Of a DNA stretch of 64,000 nt, positions 1-9,263 are shown piece by piece. A program made the position numbers and the translations under genes. The stretch is from DATAGF01 sp963819845 (GTDB lineage Bacteria; Actinomycetota; Thermoleophilia; Miltoncostaeales; Miltoncostaeaceae). The DNA is taken from positions 186,001 through 250,000 of the forward strand of contig CAWFXQ010000013.1 of the NCBI GenBank assembly GCA_963819845.1, written 5' to 3'. The notes under the pieces were generated by a model that did not search any database, was not told the DNA's origin, and saw only the letters and a list, made by a program, of their open reading frames with translations. The number at the start of each line of letters is the position of its first letter. The stretch's first letter is position 1.

Positions 1-2749
1 GGTGGTGCTGCAGGGCAAGCCGACCGAGCAGGCCCAGGTCACGCCGGAGGCGATCGACCGCTCGGTCGAGATCATCCGCGACCGCGTTCGACGCGTTCGG
101 CGTCGCCGAGCCCGAGATCCAGACCCAGGGCGACGACCAGATCGTGGTCGCGCTGCCCGGCGCCGAGGACCCCGAGCAGGTCGTCAACGACCTGATCAAC
201 CCGGCCCAGCTCACGTTCATCCCCTTCGAGGCGAACGTCGTCGACCAGGCGGGCACGACGAGCCTCTACGAGGCGGCCAAGCTCGCCGAGCGGACGACTC
301 CCGAAGAGGCGCGCGGGCTCCCGAGCTACTACGCGTTCGACCGGCGGTCGAAGGAGCTGCTGGCGGGCCCCGAGATCGACCGCCTGTCGCTGCGCGAGGC
401 GCTCCCGAACGACCGGATCCCCGAGAGCGCCGAGGTGGTCGTGGTGCCCAAGGGGCTCTTCATCGCCTCGGAGGAGAGCCAGCGCTTCCAGACCCGCACG
501 TCGGGCACGCAGACGATCTGGCGCGTCTTCCAGAACAACCCGGGGCTCACCGGCCAGGACGTCAGCTCGGCCCGGGCCGAGCTCCAGACCCGCTCCATCG
601 GCGGCAACGAGTGGGTCGTGACGATGGACTTCACGGACGAGGGCGGCGACAAGTTCCAGGACCTCACCCGCCAGCTCGCGGTCGAGGGCAACCTCAAGAA
701 CCAGCTCCAGCGGTTCGCGATCATCCTCGACGGCGAGATCGTGTCGAACCCCACGGTTGACTACGAGGAGTTCCCGACGGGCATCGGCGGCGGGAGCGCG
801 CTGATCCAGGGCGACTTCAGCCAGGACGAGGCTCAGACCCTCGCCACCCAGATCAACTCCGGCGCCCTGCCGATCGAGCTGGAGGTCATCAGCCAGAAGC
901 AGGTCTCCGCGACCCTCGGCCAGGAGTCGCTCGACCAGGCGCTCTTCGCGGGCATCGCCGGCCTGGTCCTGGTGATGCTCTTCCTGATCGCCTACTACCG
1001 GTTCCTCGGCGTGATCGCCGCCCTGGGCCTCATCGTCTACGCGGTGCTGTTCTACGCGGTGGTGGTGCTGGTGCCCATCACGCTGACCCTGCCGGGCATC
1101 GCGGGCATCATCCTCACGATCGGCGTCGCGTCCGACGCCAACGTGGTCATCTTCGAGCGCGTCCGCGAGGAGGCGCGCGCCGGCAAGTCGCCGAAGGCGG
1201 CGATCCTGGCCGGCTACAAGAAGGGCCTCAGCGCGATCATCGACGCGAACGTGGTCACGTTCGCGACCGCGGCCATCCTGTTCCTGTTCGCGACCGCGGG
1301 CGTCAAGGGCTTCGCCTTCACGCTGATGATCGGCGTCATCCTGTCGCTCTTCACGGCCGTGGTGGCCACGCGGGCCGTGTTCAACGTGCTCGCCGAGACG
1401 CGCTTCCTCCGCGACGACCGCTACATGGGCCTCAACCAGCGGGAGATCCGCTGGAAGATGGACTTCGTCGGCAAGTGGAAGCTGTGGATGGCGATCTCGT
1501 TCGTCCCGATCGCCATCGGCACGGTCTTCATCGTCGCCAACGGCCTCAACCTCGGCCTCGACTTCGAGAGCGGCACCCGGGTGGAGGCCCTGTTCGAGCG
1601 CCCCGCCACCGAGGACGGCGTGCGGGCCGTGACCCAGGAGCTCGGGCTGCCCGACGCCAAGATCCAGGCGACGAGCGAGCAGACCGACGCGGGCCGGGTT
1701 GACGGTTTCCAGATCCAGACCGAGACGCTCCAGCCGGCCGAGCTCCAGGACCTGCGCCGGGCGCTCGACGCGGAGTTCGGGCTGCAGGACGGCGACTTCC
1801 AGACGGTCGACACCGTCGGGCCGGTGCTCGGCGAGCAGATCATCCGCAACGCGATCTGGGCGATCCTGCTCAGCTTCGCCGTGATCGTGCTCTACCTGAC
1901 GATCCGCTTCGAGTACAAGCTGGCGCTGCCGGCGCTGCTGTCGGTGATCCACGACATCTGGCTGTCGATCGCCATCTACTCGGTGACCGGCCGGGAGTTC
2001 ACCAGCGCCACCCTGGCGGCGCTGCTCACGATCCTCGGATACTCGCTCTACGACGTGGTGATCGTGTTCGACCGCATCCGCGAGAACCAGCGGATCATGC
2101 GCAAGTTCGACCTACCGGGAGATCGTCAACACCTCCGTGCACGAGACGCTCACGCGCTCGATCATCACCTCGCTCACGACGCTCATCCCCCTGACGGTGC
2201 TGTACTTCTTCGGCGGCGACACGCTCAAGGACTTCGCGTTCGCGCTCATCATCGGGATCCTCGCGGGCGGCCTGTCGTCGATCGCCATCGCCGCGCCCCT
2301 CGCCGCGCTCTGGAAGGAGCGCGAGCCCCAGGAACGGCGCCGCACGGCGAAGGCCGAGCGGAAGGCCGTGGCGGTCTCGGGCGACGCCGACGTGGTCGAC
2401 GTTCGACACCCTCGCGCGGGCCGAGGCGGCCCTCGAGGCCGAGCTGCAGCTCGAGAACGAGGGGCCGGAGGCGGAGGCGGACGAGGAACCGCGGCAGCTG
2501 GAGGCCGGCGAGCCGGAGCCCGAGCCGGAGCCCGAGCCGGAGCCCGAGCCGGAGCCCGAGCCGGACGCGGCTCCCGAGCCCGCCGCGCAGGCGCCGGCGG
2601 GGCCGGAGCCCCAGGCGGAGGACGACGGCGCCCCGGCGCCCGTGCCCGCCGCCGACGACGGCGACGAGGAGCCGCGACCGCGGCGCGACCGACCCGCCCC
2701 CGAGCGACAGAGGCGGCACCGCAACGTCCAGAAAAGGAGGCGCAGGTGA
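1..2749 (+). CDS. secDF: SecDF fusion, Sec translocase accessory subunit (5' partial, three frame breaks)
   Basis: Membrane proton-driven motor that helps SecYEG pull exported proteins through the membrane. The start lies left of the window. The SecD half carries the signature GVASDANVVIFERVREE (about 1124-1174) in its transmembrane block. The SecF half follows directly, with GLDFESGTRVE (about 1555-1587) and YSLYDVVIVFDRIREN (about 2044-2091), so both subunits are one polypeptide. Three one-base insertions, each turning an expected GTCGAC into GTTCGAC (86-92, 2105-2111, 2401-2407), break the frame. Removing them gives continuous conserved protein, including RKSTYREIVNTSVHETLTRS across the second break. 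A long acidic Pro-Glu tail follows the last helix. The stop overlaps the GTG of the next gene. The breaks are probably sequence errors. Confidence 0.93.
2507..2566 (+). repeat. 12-bp tandem repeat coding a Pro-Glu tail
   Basis: About four to five copies of the 12-base unit gagcccgagccg lie in the 3' end of secDF and encode alternating Pro-Glu in the cytoplasmic tail. The in-frame unit length allows copy-number change without a frameshift. Confidence 0.85.
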
Positions 2750-3084
2750 CCACCGTCCGAGAGAGCATGGAGCAGGCCGTCCTGATGTCGATCGGCGCGG
2801 CTGCGCTCACCCGAGAGCGGGCCGAGGCGGCCGCCGCCGACCTGGTGCGCAAGGGCCAGATGGGCACCGACGAGGGCAAGCAGGTCGTGGACCGCATGAT
2901 GGCCCGCGTCCGGGGAGACGGCGCGGTGACGGCCGGCATCGTCGGCCGCCTGGAGGGCGGCGTCCAGGGCGTCATCCGCGAGCTCGGCATCGCCACCCGG
3001 GGCGAGCTCGAGGACGTCACGCTGCGGCTGACCGAGCTCGAGCACCGCATCTCCCTGCTGGAGCGCGGGCCGGGGTCCGACTGA
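2746..3084 (+). CDS. phasin-like / PHA-synthesis-regulator-like protein
   Basis: A small all-helical protein of 112 residues resembling the PhaF/COG3937 phasin-like family: an N-terminal amphipathic region (MEQAVLMSIGAAALTRERAE), a charged middle, and a C-terminal leucine heptad helix (LRLTELEHRISLLE) suited to coiled-coil assembly. The chosen GTG start at 2746 overlaps the secDF stop (GTGA) and has AGGAGG six bases upstream, so translational coupling to secDF is likely. No PHA synthase is visible in the window, so a role in polyester granules is not supported. It could equally be a generic coiled-coil partner at the membrane. Confidence 0.75.
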   Translation: MTTVRESMEQAVLMSIGAAALTRERAEAAAADLVRKGQMGTDEGKQVVDRMMARVRGDGAVTAGIVGRLEGGVQGVIRELGIATRGELEDVTLRLTELEHRISLLERGPGSD

Positions 3085-3209
3085 GCCGCCTGGTGGGATC
3101 GGCGTAGGCCGCGTCCATCCGAATCGCGTGGTTTTCGCTCGGCGGGCTGCCCGACCTCGGTTCGTCGACGGTCTCCTCGCCCGCCCCCTGCCGCGTCCGC
3201 GCGCGCTGC

Positions 3210-3215
3210 TACCTT
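3210..3215 (+). promoter_or_regulatory. -10 box TACCTT, leaderless promoter
   Basis: TACCTT ends 7 nt before the ATG at 3223, so the transcript would start at or beside the start codon. No Shine-Dalgarno sequence is present, in keeping with leaderless initiation. Confidence 0.55.
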
Positions 3216-3222
3216 GGCCCGC

Positions 3223-4869
3223 ATGGCGCGCGGTGAACGGCGGCAGAACCTTGCGCGTCTCGGGGAGATCGCGCAGGTCGCCGCCCGCCACGGCTTCGGC
3301 TACGCCTTCGGCCGGAAGGAGGTCCCGGCCGAGGCGCTCGAGGAGGGCGCCGGCGGCCGCAGCCGGGGGCGCCGCGTGCGCGAGATGCTCGACGAGCTGG
3401 GGCCGACCTTCGTCAAGTTCGGCCAGCTCCTGTCCACCCGGCCCGACATCGTGCCGCCGGACATCCTCGAGGAGCTGCGGGGCCTCCAGGACGACGCCCG
3501 CCCCGAGCCCTTCGCCCACATCCGGTCCGTCGTGGAGGCCGAGCTCGGCCTGACCATCGAGCAGGTTTTCGTCGAGTTCGACGAGCAGCCCATCGCCGCG
3601 GCCTCGATCGGCCAGGTGCACCGGGCCCGCCTGCCCGACGGGCAGCAGGTCGTGGTCAAGGTGCAGCGCCCCGACGCCGAGCGCCAGATCAGCGCCGACA
3701 TCCAGCTGCTCTACCAGGTGGCCAAGGTGGCGCGCGAGCGCATCCGGCGGCTCCAGTTCATCGACCTGGTGGAGACGGTCGACGAGTTCGCCCGCACCAT
3801 CCGGCGCGAGCTCGACTACGGCATCGAGGCCCGCAACGCGGAGATCTTCCGGCGCCAGTTCGCGGGCGACGACACCGTCTCGGTGCCGAAGATCTACTGG
3901 CGCTACACGACCGCGCGGGTGCTCACCATGGAGCGGGTGGAGGGCACGAGCCTGCGCCAACTCGACATGGACGCCTGGCCGGGGGCCGACCGGCTGAAGC
4001 TGGCGAACCGGTTCACCGAGACGTGGATGCAGATGATCTTCGTCCACGGCTTCTTCCACGCGGACCCGCACCCGGCCAACGTCCTCGTGCGCGACGCCGA
4101 CCGCATCAGCCTGGTTGACTTCGGGATGTCCGAGCAGCTCACGACCCGTGACCGCGAGGCGCTGATGCGGCTCGTGATCGACATCCTGAACCAGGACGCC
4201 GAGCGGCTCCCCCGCCGGCTGAGGGCCCTCGGGGTCCAGTTCCCGCGCAACAAGGAGGAGGAGCTCAGCGACCGCCTCGCCGTGATCCTGCAGCGCTACT
4301 CCGCGAGCGCGATCGGCGACATCGACGTGCGCGAGGTGCTGAGGGAGATCTTCGGGACGGTGTACGCCATCGGCGTCACGATGCCCGCCCGCTGGGTGAT
4401 GCTCGACAAGACGCTCGCCACCCTGGCCGGCGTCGCGCTGGAGATCTCGCCCGACTTCAACGTGTTCGAGGTCGCGCGCCCCTACGCCCTGCGCCTCGCC
4501 GCCGACCGCTACCGCCCCGACCGCATCGCGGGACGGGTGCGGTCCGATGCGGCCCGCTACGCCGAGGCCATCCTCGACTACCCCTTCCAGCTCTCGGAGC
4601 TGCTCGACGAGTTCAAGGACGGCGACGTCGAGATCCGCATCAAGCCGGAGGGGTTCGAGGAGGCGGTCGACAAGGCCGAGGCGAGCGCCAACCGGCTCAT
4701 CCTCGGGCTCGTGGCCTCGGCCCTCATCGTCGGCTCGGCCGTGATCGCGGTGTTCGCGCGCTACGCCGACGTGGCGGGCGTGTCGCTGATCGCGCTGCCC
4801 GGCGTGATCGCGGCCCTGATCCTCGTCGTCTGGCTCTGCGTGGGCATCTTCCGCTCGGGGCGCTGGTGA
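3223..4869 (+). CDS. ABC1/UbiB/AarF-family protein kinase-like protein
   Basis: An atypical kinase-like ATPase of 548 residues, related to UbiB/COQ8, which supports isoprenoid-quinone or lipid metabolism at the membrane. Visible family marks: the KxGQ motif in TFVKFGQLLSTRPD (about residue 60), the Ala-rich loop AAASIGQVHRA (about 125), the ATP-binding Lys in VVVKVQRP (about 147), the catalytic stretch HADPHPANVLV (about 279) and the metal-binding DFG in LVDFGMSEQL (about 299). Two transmembrane helices end the protein (from about 490), as in UbiB. ATG 3223 is chosen over an upstream in-frame TTG at 3214 because the -10 box spacing fits leaderless initiation. The stop overlaps recJ (GTGA). 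The substrate is unknown. Confidence 0.9.
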   Translation: MARGERRQNLARLGEIAQVAARHGFGYAFGRKEVPAEALEEGAGGRSRGRRVREMLDELGPTFVKFGQLLSTRPDIVPPDILEELRGLQDDARPEPFAHIRSVVEAELGLTIEQVFVEFDEQPIAAASIGQVHRARLPDGQQVVVKVQRPDAERQISADIQLLYQVAKVARERIRRLQFIDLVETVDEFARTIRRELDYGIEARNAEIFRRQFAGDDTVSVPKIYWRYTTARVLTMERVEGTSLRQLDMDAWPGADRLKLANRFTETWMQMIFVHGFFHADPHPANVLVRDADRISLVDFGMSEQLTTRDREALMRLVIDILNQDAERLPRRLRALGVQFPRNKEEELSDRLAVILQRYSASAIGDIDVREVLREIFGTVYAIGVTMPARWVMLDKTLATLAGVALEISPDFNVFEVARPYALRLAADRYRPDRIAGRVRSDAARYAEAILDYPFQLSELLDEFKDGDVEIRIKPEGFEEAVDKAEASANRLILGLVASALIVGSAVIAVFARYADVAGVSLIALPGVIAALILVVWLCVGIFRSGRW

Positions 4870-7473
4870 GCTGGCGGGCCCGGCGCGCGGCCTTCGACCG
4901 GGTCGCCGCCCTGGAGGAGGCGCTGGGCGTGCCCGAGCCGGTCGCATGGGCGCTCGTGCGCCGCGGCCTGGACGACCCCGCGGCGGCGCGCGCCTTCCTG
5001 GCGGCCGACGGCCCCCTCGCCCCGCCGGAGGACGTGCCCGGGATCGCCCAGGCGGCCGACCGCCTGGCGCGCGCCGTGCGCGGGGGCGAGCGCATCGCCG
5101 TGCACGGCGACTACGACTGCGACGGCGTGTGCTCGACCGCGGTCCTCGTGCGCGCCCTGCGCGGCCGCGGCGCGACGGTTAACCCATTCCTGCCCAGCCG
5201 CTTCGCCGATGGCTACGGGGTGGCGGTCGAGACCGTCGAGCGGCTGGCCGCCGGGGGCGCGCGCGTGCTCGTCTGCGTGGACTGCGGCACCTCCGCGGTC
5301 GAGGCGCTGACGCGGGCGGTGGAGCTCGGCGTGGACCCCATCGTGCTCGACCACCACCTCGCCGGCGGCCGGCGGCCGCCGGGGATCGTCGCCAACCCGG
5401 CCCTGGGGCGGCCGGCGGACGACCTGCCGGCGGCGGTCGGCGTGGTGCACATGGCGGTGCGGGCCCTGGCGGACCGGCTCGACGGGGGCGGGCTGGCCCC
5501 CGACCCCGACGAGGGCATCGACCTGGTCGCCCTCGCCACCGTCGCCGACGCCGTGCCCCTCACGGGCGACAACCGGCGCCGGGTGGCCCGGGGCCTGCGG
5601 GCCATCCGCGACCGGCCGCGTCCCGGCATCGCCGCCCTCTGCGCGGCGGCGGGCGTCGAGCCGCGCACCGTGAGCGCCCGCACCCTCGGGTTCACGCTGG
5701 CGCCGTGCATCAACGCCGCCGGCCGCCTGGCCGACGCCGGCCGGGCCTTCGAGCTCCTGCTGGCCACCGACCGCGAGGAGGCCGATCCGATCGCGGTCGA
5801 GCTCTGGGAGCTCAACGCGCAGCGCCGGGAGGTGGAGCGGGAGATCCTGGAGGCGGCGATCGCCCAGCACGAGGCCGAGCCCGACGAGATCCGCGGCGCG
5901 GGGGCGATCGTCGTGGCCGGCGACGGCTGGCACGAGGGCGTCGTGGGCATCGTGGCCGCCCGCCTGGTGGAGCGCTTCGAGCGGCCCGCGGTCGTGATCG
6001 CGCGCGACGGCGCGGGCGCCAAGGGATCGGGCCGCAGCCTGCCGGGCGTCGACCTCCACGCCCTGGTGGGGTCCGCGGCGGGCCCGTTGACGCGCTGGGG
6101 GGGCCACGCGGGCGCGGTCGGGCTCGAGCTGCCGGCCGCGGCCGTGGCGCGGTTCCGCGACGAGCTCCACCTCGCCGCCGAGGGCGCGCGGGCGGCGATC
6201 GCGCGGGCGCGGGTCAAGGCCGTCGACGCCGTCGTGGGCGGCCGCGACCTCACCCTGGCCACGGCCGAGGCGATCGAGACGCTCGCGCCCTTCGGGCGCG
6301 GCAACCCGCAGGTGCGCCTCGTCGTCGCCGGCGCCGAGCTGGAGTCGCCGGGGCGGGTGGGGGAGGGCAAGCACCTGCAGGTGCGCCTGCGCTCCTGCGG
6401 GGCCCACGCGCGGGCCGTCGGCTTCCGCATGGGGGAGCGGGCCGCCGGGCTGGCCCTGGACGAGCGCCACGACGCCGTCGTCTCGCTCGACATCGAGCGC
6501 TGGCAGGGCCTGGTGGGGCCGCGCGTCACGGTCGAGGCGCTGGAGGAGCTCGGGCCCCGCGACCCCCTTCCCGGCCAGTGCGCCCAGGCCTGCGACGTCC
6601 GCTGCCCCGACCGGCTGCCGCTGGCGTCGCTCCGCGCCATGCTCGACGACCCCCTGGAGCCGCCCCCGTCGCCGCCCGACGGCGCCGCCCCCCCGCTCGG
6701 CGTGCGCGACCGCCGCGGGGAGTGCTCGTCGCTGGCGATCCTGGCGGGCCTGGCGGGGGCCGACCGGGGCGTCGTCGCGGTGGTCGGCGACGTCGCGCGG
6801 CGCCGCCCGGCGCTCGAGACCGCCCTCGAGCCGGGCCGGCTCGGGCTCGAGGTGGCGGTGCTGGCCGGCGGGCGCTGCGACCCGGGGGCGATGGCCGCCC
6901 GCCTGGCCCGCGCGCGCGGCGTGCCGGCGCTGGTGATGGTCAACTACGCGCGCCTGGCCGAGGTCGAGCCGCCCGAGGGGATGCACCTGGCGCTGGTTCG
7001 ACCCGCCCGCCTCGGCGGCCGAGGCGGCCTGGGCGGCCCACCGCGCCGGCGGGCGCTGGCTGCACCTGACCTGGAGCGAGGCCGAGACCGACCTGGCGCG
7101 GGGGCTGGCCGAGGAGGACTGGGAGCTGCGCCCGGCGGTCACGGCCCTCTGGCGGGCGCTGCGGGACGCGGGCCCCCTGGCGTGGGGCCCGGAGCTGGAG
7201 GCGGCCCTGCTCGGCGACGGGCCGGCCATGCGGCCGCACCGGGTGGCGGCCCGGGCGCTGGCGGTGCTGCGCGAGCTCGGCCTGGTGGCGGTGGGCGACG
7301 ACGGGGTGCGCGCCGCCGCCGATCCCGCGCGGCGCGACCTCGAGGCCTCGCCGCTCTACCGGGCCTGCCGGGACCGGCTCGAGGAGGCGCGGGCGTTCCT
7401 GGCGCTGGCGCCGACCCTCGACCTGGCGGCCCCGCCCCTCGCGCTTGACGCGGGGGCGGCGGGGGTGGGATAG
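4866..7473 (+). CDS. recJ: single-strand DNA exonuclease RecJ (one frame break)
   Basis: A 5'-3' single-strand exonuclease of recombination and mismatch repair. DHH-phosphoesterase motifs are clear: HGDYDCDGVCS (about residue 80), VCVDCGTS, LDHHLAG (about 162), NAAGRLADAG (about 285), then the DHHA1 motifs WHEGVVGIVAARL (about 356) and RWGGHAGA (about 412). The C-terminal 250 residues form an extension like that of long Gram-positive RecJ. The frame breaks at 6996-7002, where GTTCGAC stands in place of GTCGAC. Restoring it gives HLALVDPPASAAEAAW and a continuous reading to the TAG at 7471-7473, about 868 residues. The GTG start overlaps the stop of the UbiB-like gene. Confidence 0.92.
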
Positions 7474-7522
7474 CTCCCGGGATCCGCCGCGCCCGGACGC
7501 CGGCGGCGACCAGGAGGCTCGA

Positions 7523-8299
7523 ATGCCGAAGGCCCTTGCGCGGTGGCTCCTCGCTCTGGCGGGCGCGGCCGTGATCGGCGGGCTGCTGCCCGGCGCCGCG
7601 ACCGCGACCCGGCCGAGCACGCAGGCCGAGATCGACGGGATCCTCGCCGCCGTGCAACAGTCGCCGCTGATCTCCCAGGTCCCCGGCCGGCCGTTCATCG
7701 TCACCCAGATCACGGTCTCGACCGCCTCGGCGAGCCCGCTCTACGCCTCGGGCGTCGTCAGCCCCCGCAAGGTCGCCGGCCGCCGGCGGGTGCCGATCGA
7801 GCTGCTCTTCCGCCAGAACGCCGACGGCACGTGGGCCCTCATCGACTTCGGCGCCAACTTCTGCGGCGACGCCGACGTGCCCGGCGCGGTGCTCCGCGAC
7901 CTCTTCGGCACCTCCTGCGGCGGGTCCGGCGGGGGCTCGAACGCCGGCTCGGGGTTCGCCGTCCTGGGGACCGCCGTGGCCGGGCCGAGCACCGTGAAGC
8001 TGATCGCCGTGCGCGGCGCCCGGCGCGGCGCGGTCCAGCCGGCGAGCGCGTTCGTCCAGGTGCAGCGCGGCGCGAAGGTGGTCGTCCAGCAGACCGTCGG
8101 CCGCGTCCTCGGCTTCAACTGGAGCCTGCTCAGCCGGCCCGGCGGCGGCGGGGTCATCGCCCTCGCCTCGGTCGGCAGCGGGCCCCAGTACATCACGGTG
8201 ACCCTGCGCAGGAGCGCCAACGCCTACGGCACCCAGTCGTACACCTACGCCGCGGGGGTCCTGCTGCCCGTCCGGGGGACGCTGCCCACCTCCAACTGA
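7523..8299 (+). CDS. exported protein of unknown function
   Basis: 258 residues starting at an ATG with AGGAGG at 7512-7517. The N-terminus is a typical Sec signal peptide (KALARWLLALAGAAVIGGLL followed by an Ala-X-Ala region, cleavage near residue 29). The mature part is Gly/Ser/Val-rich, predicted beta, with two cysteines (NFCGD and TSCGG, about 113 and 133) that could form a disulfide. I do not recognise the family. It follows recJ by 49 nt on the same strand and may be co-transcribed. Confidence 0.75.
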   Translation: MPKALARWLLALAGAAVIGGLLPGAATATRPSTQAEIDGILAAVQQSPLISQVPGRPFIVTQITVSTASASPLYASGVVSPRKVAGRRRVPIELLFRQNADGTWALIDFGANFCGDADVPGAVLRDLFGTSCGGSGGGSNAGSGFAVLGTAVAGPSTVKLIAVRGARRGAVQPASAFVQVQRGAKVVVQQTVGRVLGFNWSLLSRPGGGGVIALASVGSGPQYITVTLRRSANAYGTQSYTYAAGVLLPVRGTLPTSN

Positions 8300-8339
8300 G
8301 CGGAGCCGCCGCGGGCGCCCGGGACCGGGCGTTCGCGGC

Positions 8340-8875
8340 CCCGCGGGCGGAGGCGCGCCCCGGCCCCCGGCGCCCCCATCGCGCAGCCAGCGGCCGTCGG
8401 TGAACCAGCGCATCATCGTCCGCCGCGACGGAGGCCGCGCCGGCCCGGCCCCCGCGCGGCGCCGCAGGTCCGGGATCACGATCGACGGCGGCTCGCCGGC
8501 GGCGAAGCGCCGCTCGGCCTCCCCACGGAGGTCCGGCCACGCATACGAGCCCGGCCTGTGCCGGGGCGGCGCCCCCCGCAGCCGGGCGAGGTGGAGGTCC
8601 AGCGCCCGGTGCCGGGCCCGCGTCATGCACCCGGCGGCCTCCCACGCCCGCATCAGGCTCGTCACGAGGTCCCGCCCCGCGCGTTGCGTGAGGAACGTGG
8701 CGCTCCGGTGGCCCGCGCACAGCCACACCGACACCCCTCCCGGCATGTGCAGCAGCCCCCGCTCCCCTTCGCCCGGCCCCATGCAGATCAGGCACGGGGG
8801 CCGCTTCCCCAGGCGATCCCCCTTGTAGAGCGTTCGGGCCACGGCGGGCATCGTCGCCCACCGGGCCCGCGCCAC
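8340..8875 (-). CDS. hypothetical protein with CxxC..CxxH zinc-site candidate; 3' end unclear
   Basis: Reading leftward from the ATG at 8875, the product begins MARARWATMPAVARTLYKGD and has PPCLICMGPGEGERG and SVWLCAGHRSA. These give a Cys-x2-Cys plus Cys-x2-His set that could bind zinc. A basic helical region follows (RHRALDLHLARLRG), ending near RRTMMRWFTDGRWLRDG. The only in-frame stop is at 7139, across the whole exported-protein gene on the other strand. The true C-terminus is therefore uncertain, and a missed stop or an indel near 8330 is possible. The family is not recognised. Confidence 0.45.
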
Positions 8876-8922
8876 TCATCCCCCATCCACGCCGAGTCCG
8901 TGCCGGGGCTGTGCCGGGGTGT

Positions 8923-9169
8923 GTGTCGATTGGCCGAGCCGCCGACGGCCAAATCGACCGCAGGCACGACGAGCGGACGACCCGGCGCCGGGGGTGGCGC
9001 GTCGGGCGCCGAAGGACCGCCGTGCAGTCAGCAAATCGGCATGAACCGCGAGCCCCCGTCCGGGAGCCCAGGAAGCAGGGGCGATGGGGGGAAGGGGTGG
9101 CCCGCCCGCGCCTCGTGTGCCGATTGACCGGCGACGACTCGGCCAATTGGCAGATGCCCAATCCGCCGG
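8923..9169. repeat. cluster of degenerate inverted repeats (TGCCGATTGGCCG-like)
   Basis: The 388-nt gap between the divergent gene at 8875 and rel holds no convincing gene but carries at least five related sites in both orientations: gtgtcgattggccga (8923), cggccaaatcgac (8946, inverted), gcaaatcggcat (9031, inverted), tgccgattgaccg (9118) and cggccaattggca (9140, inverted). Sites 1-2 and 4-5 form two imperfect palindromes with short spacers. They look like operators for a dimeric regulator or stem-loops. The function is unknown. Confidence 0.5.
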
Positions 9170-9251
9170 TCGCGGGCCGGGCGGGCCTGGGTCGATCGCC
9201 GCGCGCCGCCCTCGGCGGGGCCGCTCCTCGGGGGCGTCTGGCCGGTCGCGG

Positions 9252-9257
9252 TATCCT
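9252..9257 (+). promoter_or_regulatory. -10 box TATCCT of rel, leaderless
   Basis: TATCCT lies 6 nt before the ATG at 9264, placing the transcription start at or next to the start codon. There is no Shine-Dalgarno sequence. Confidence 0.55.
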
Positions 9258-9263
9258 CGGAGC

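Noticed and set aside
72..4947. Long - strand reading frames opposite secDF and the kinase-like gene
   Set aside because: They mirror codon positions of the + strand genes, are Arg/Asp/His/Gln-rich, have no recognisable domains, and arise from the high GC content. The same holds for long antisense frames opposite recJ, rel, kdp and other genes.
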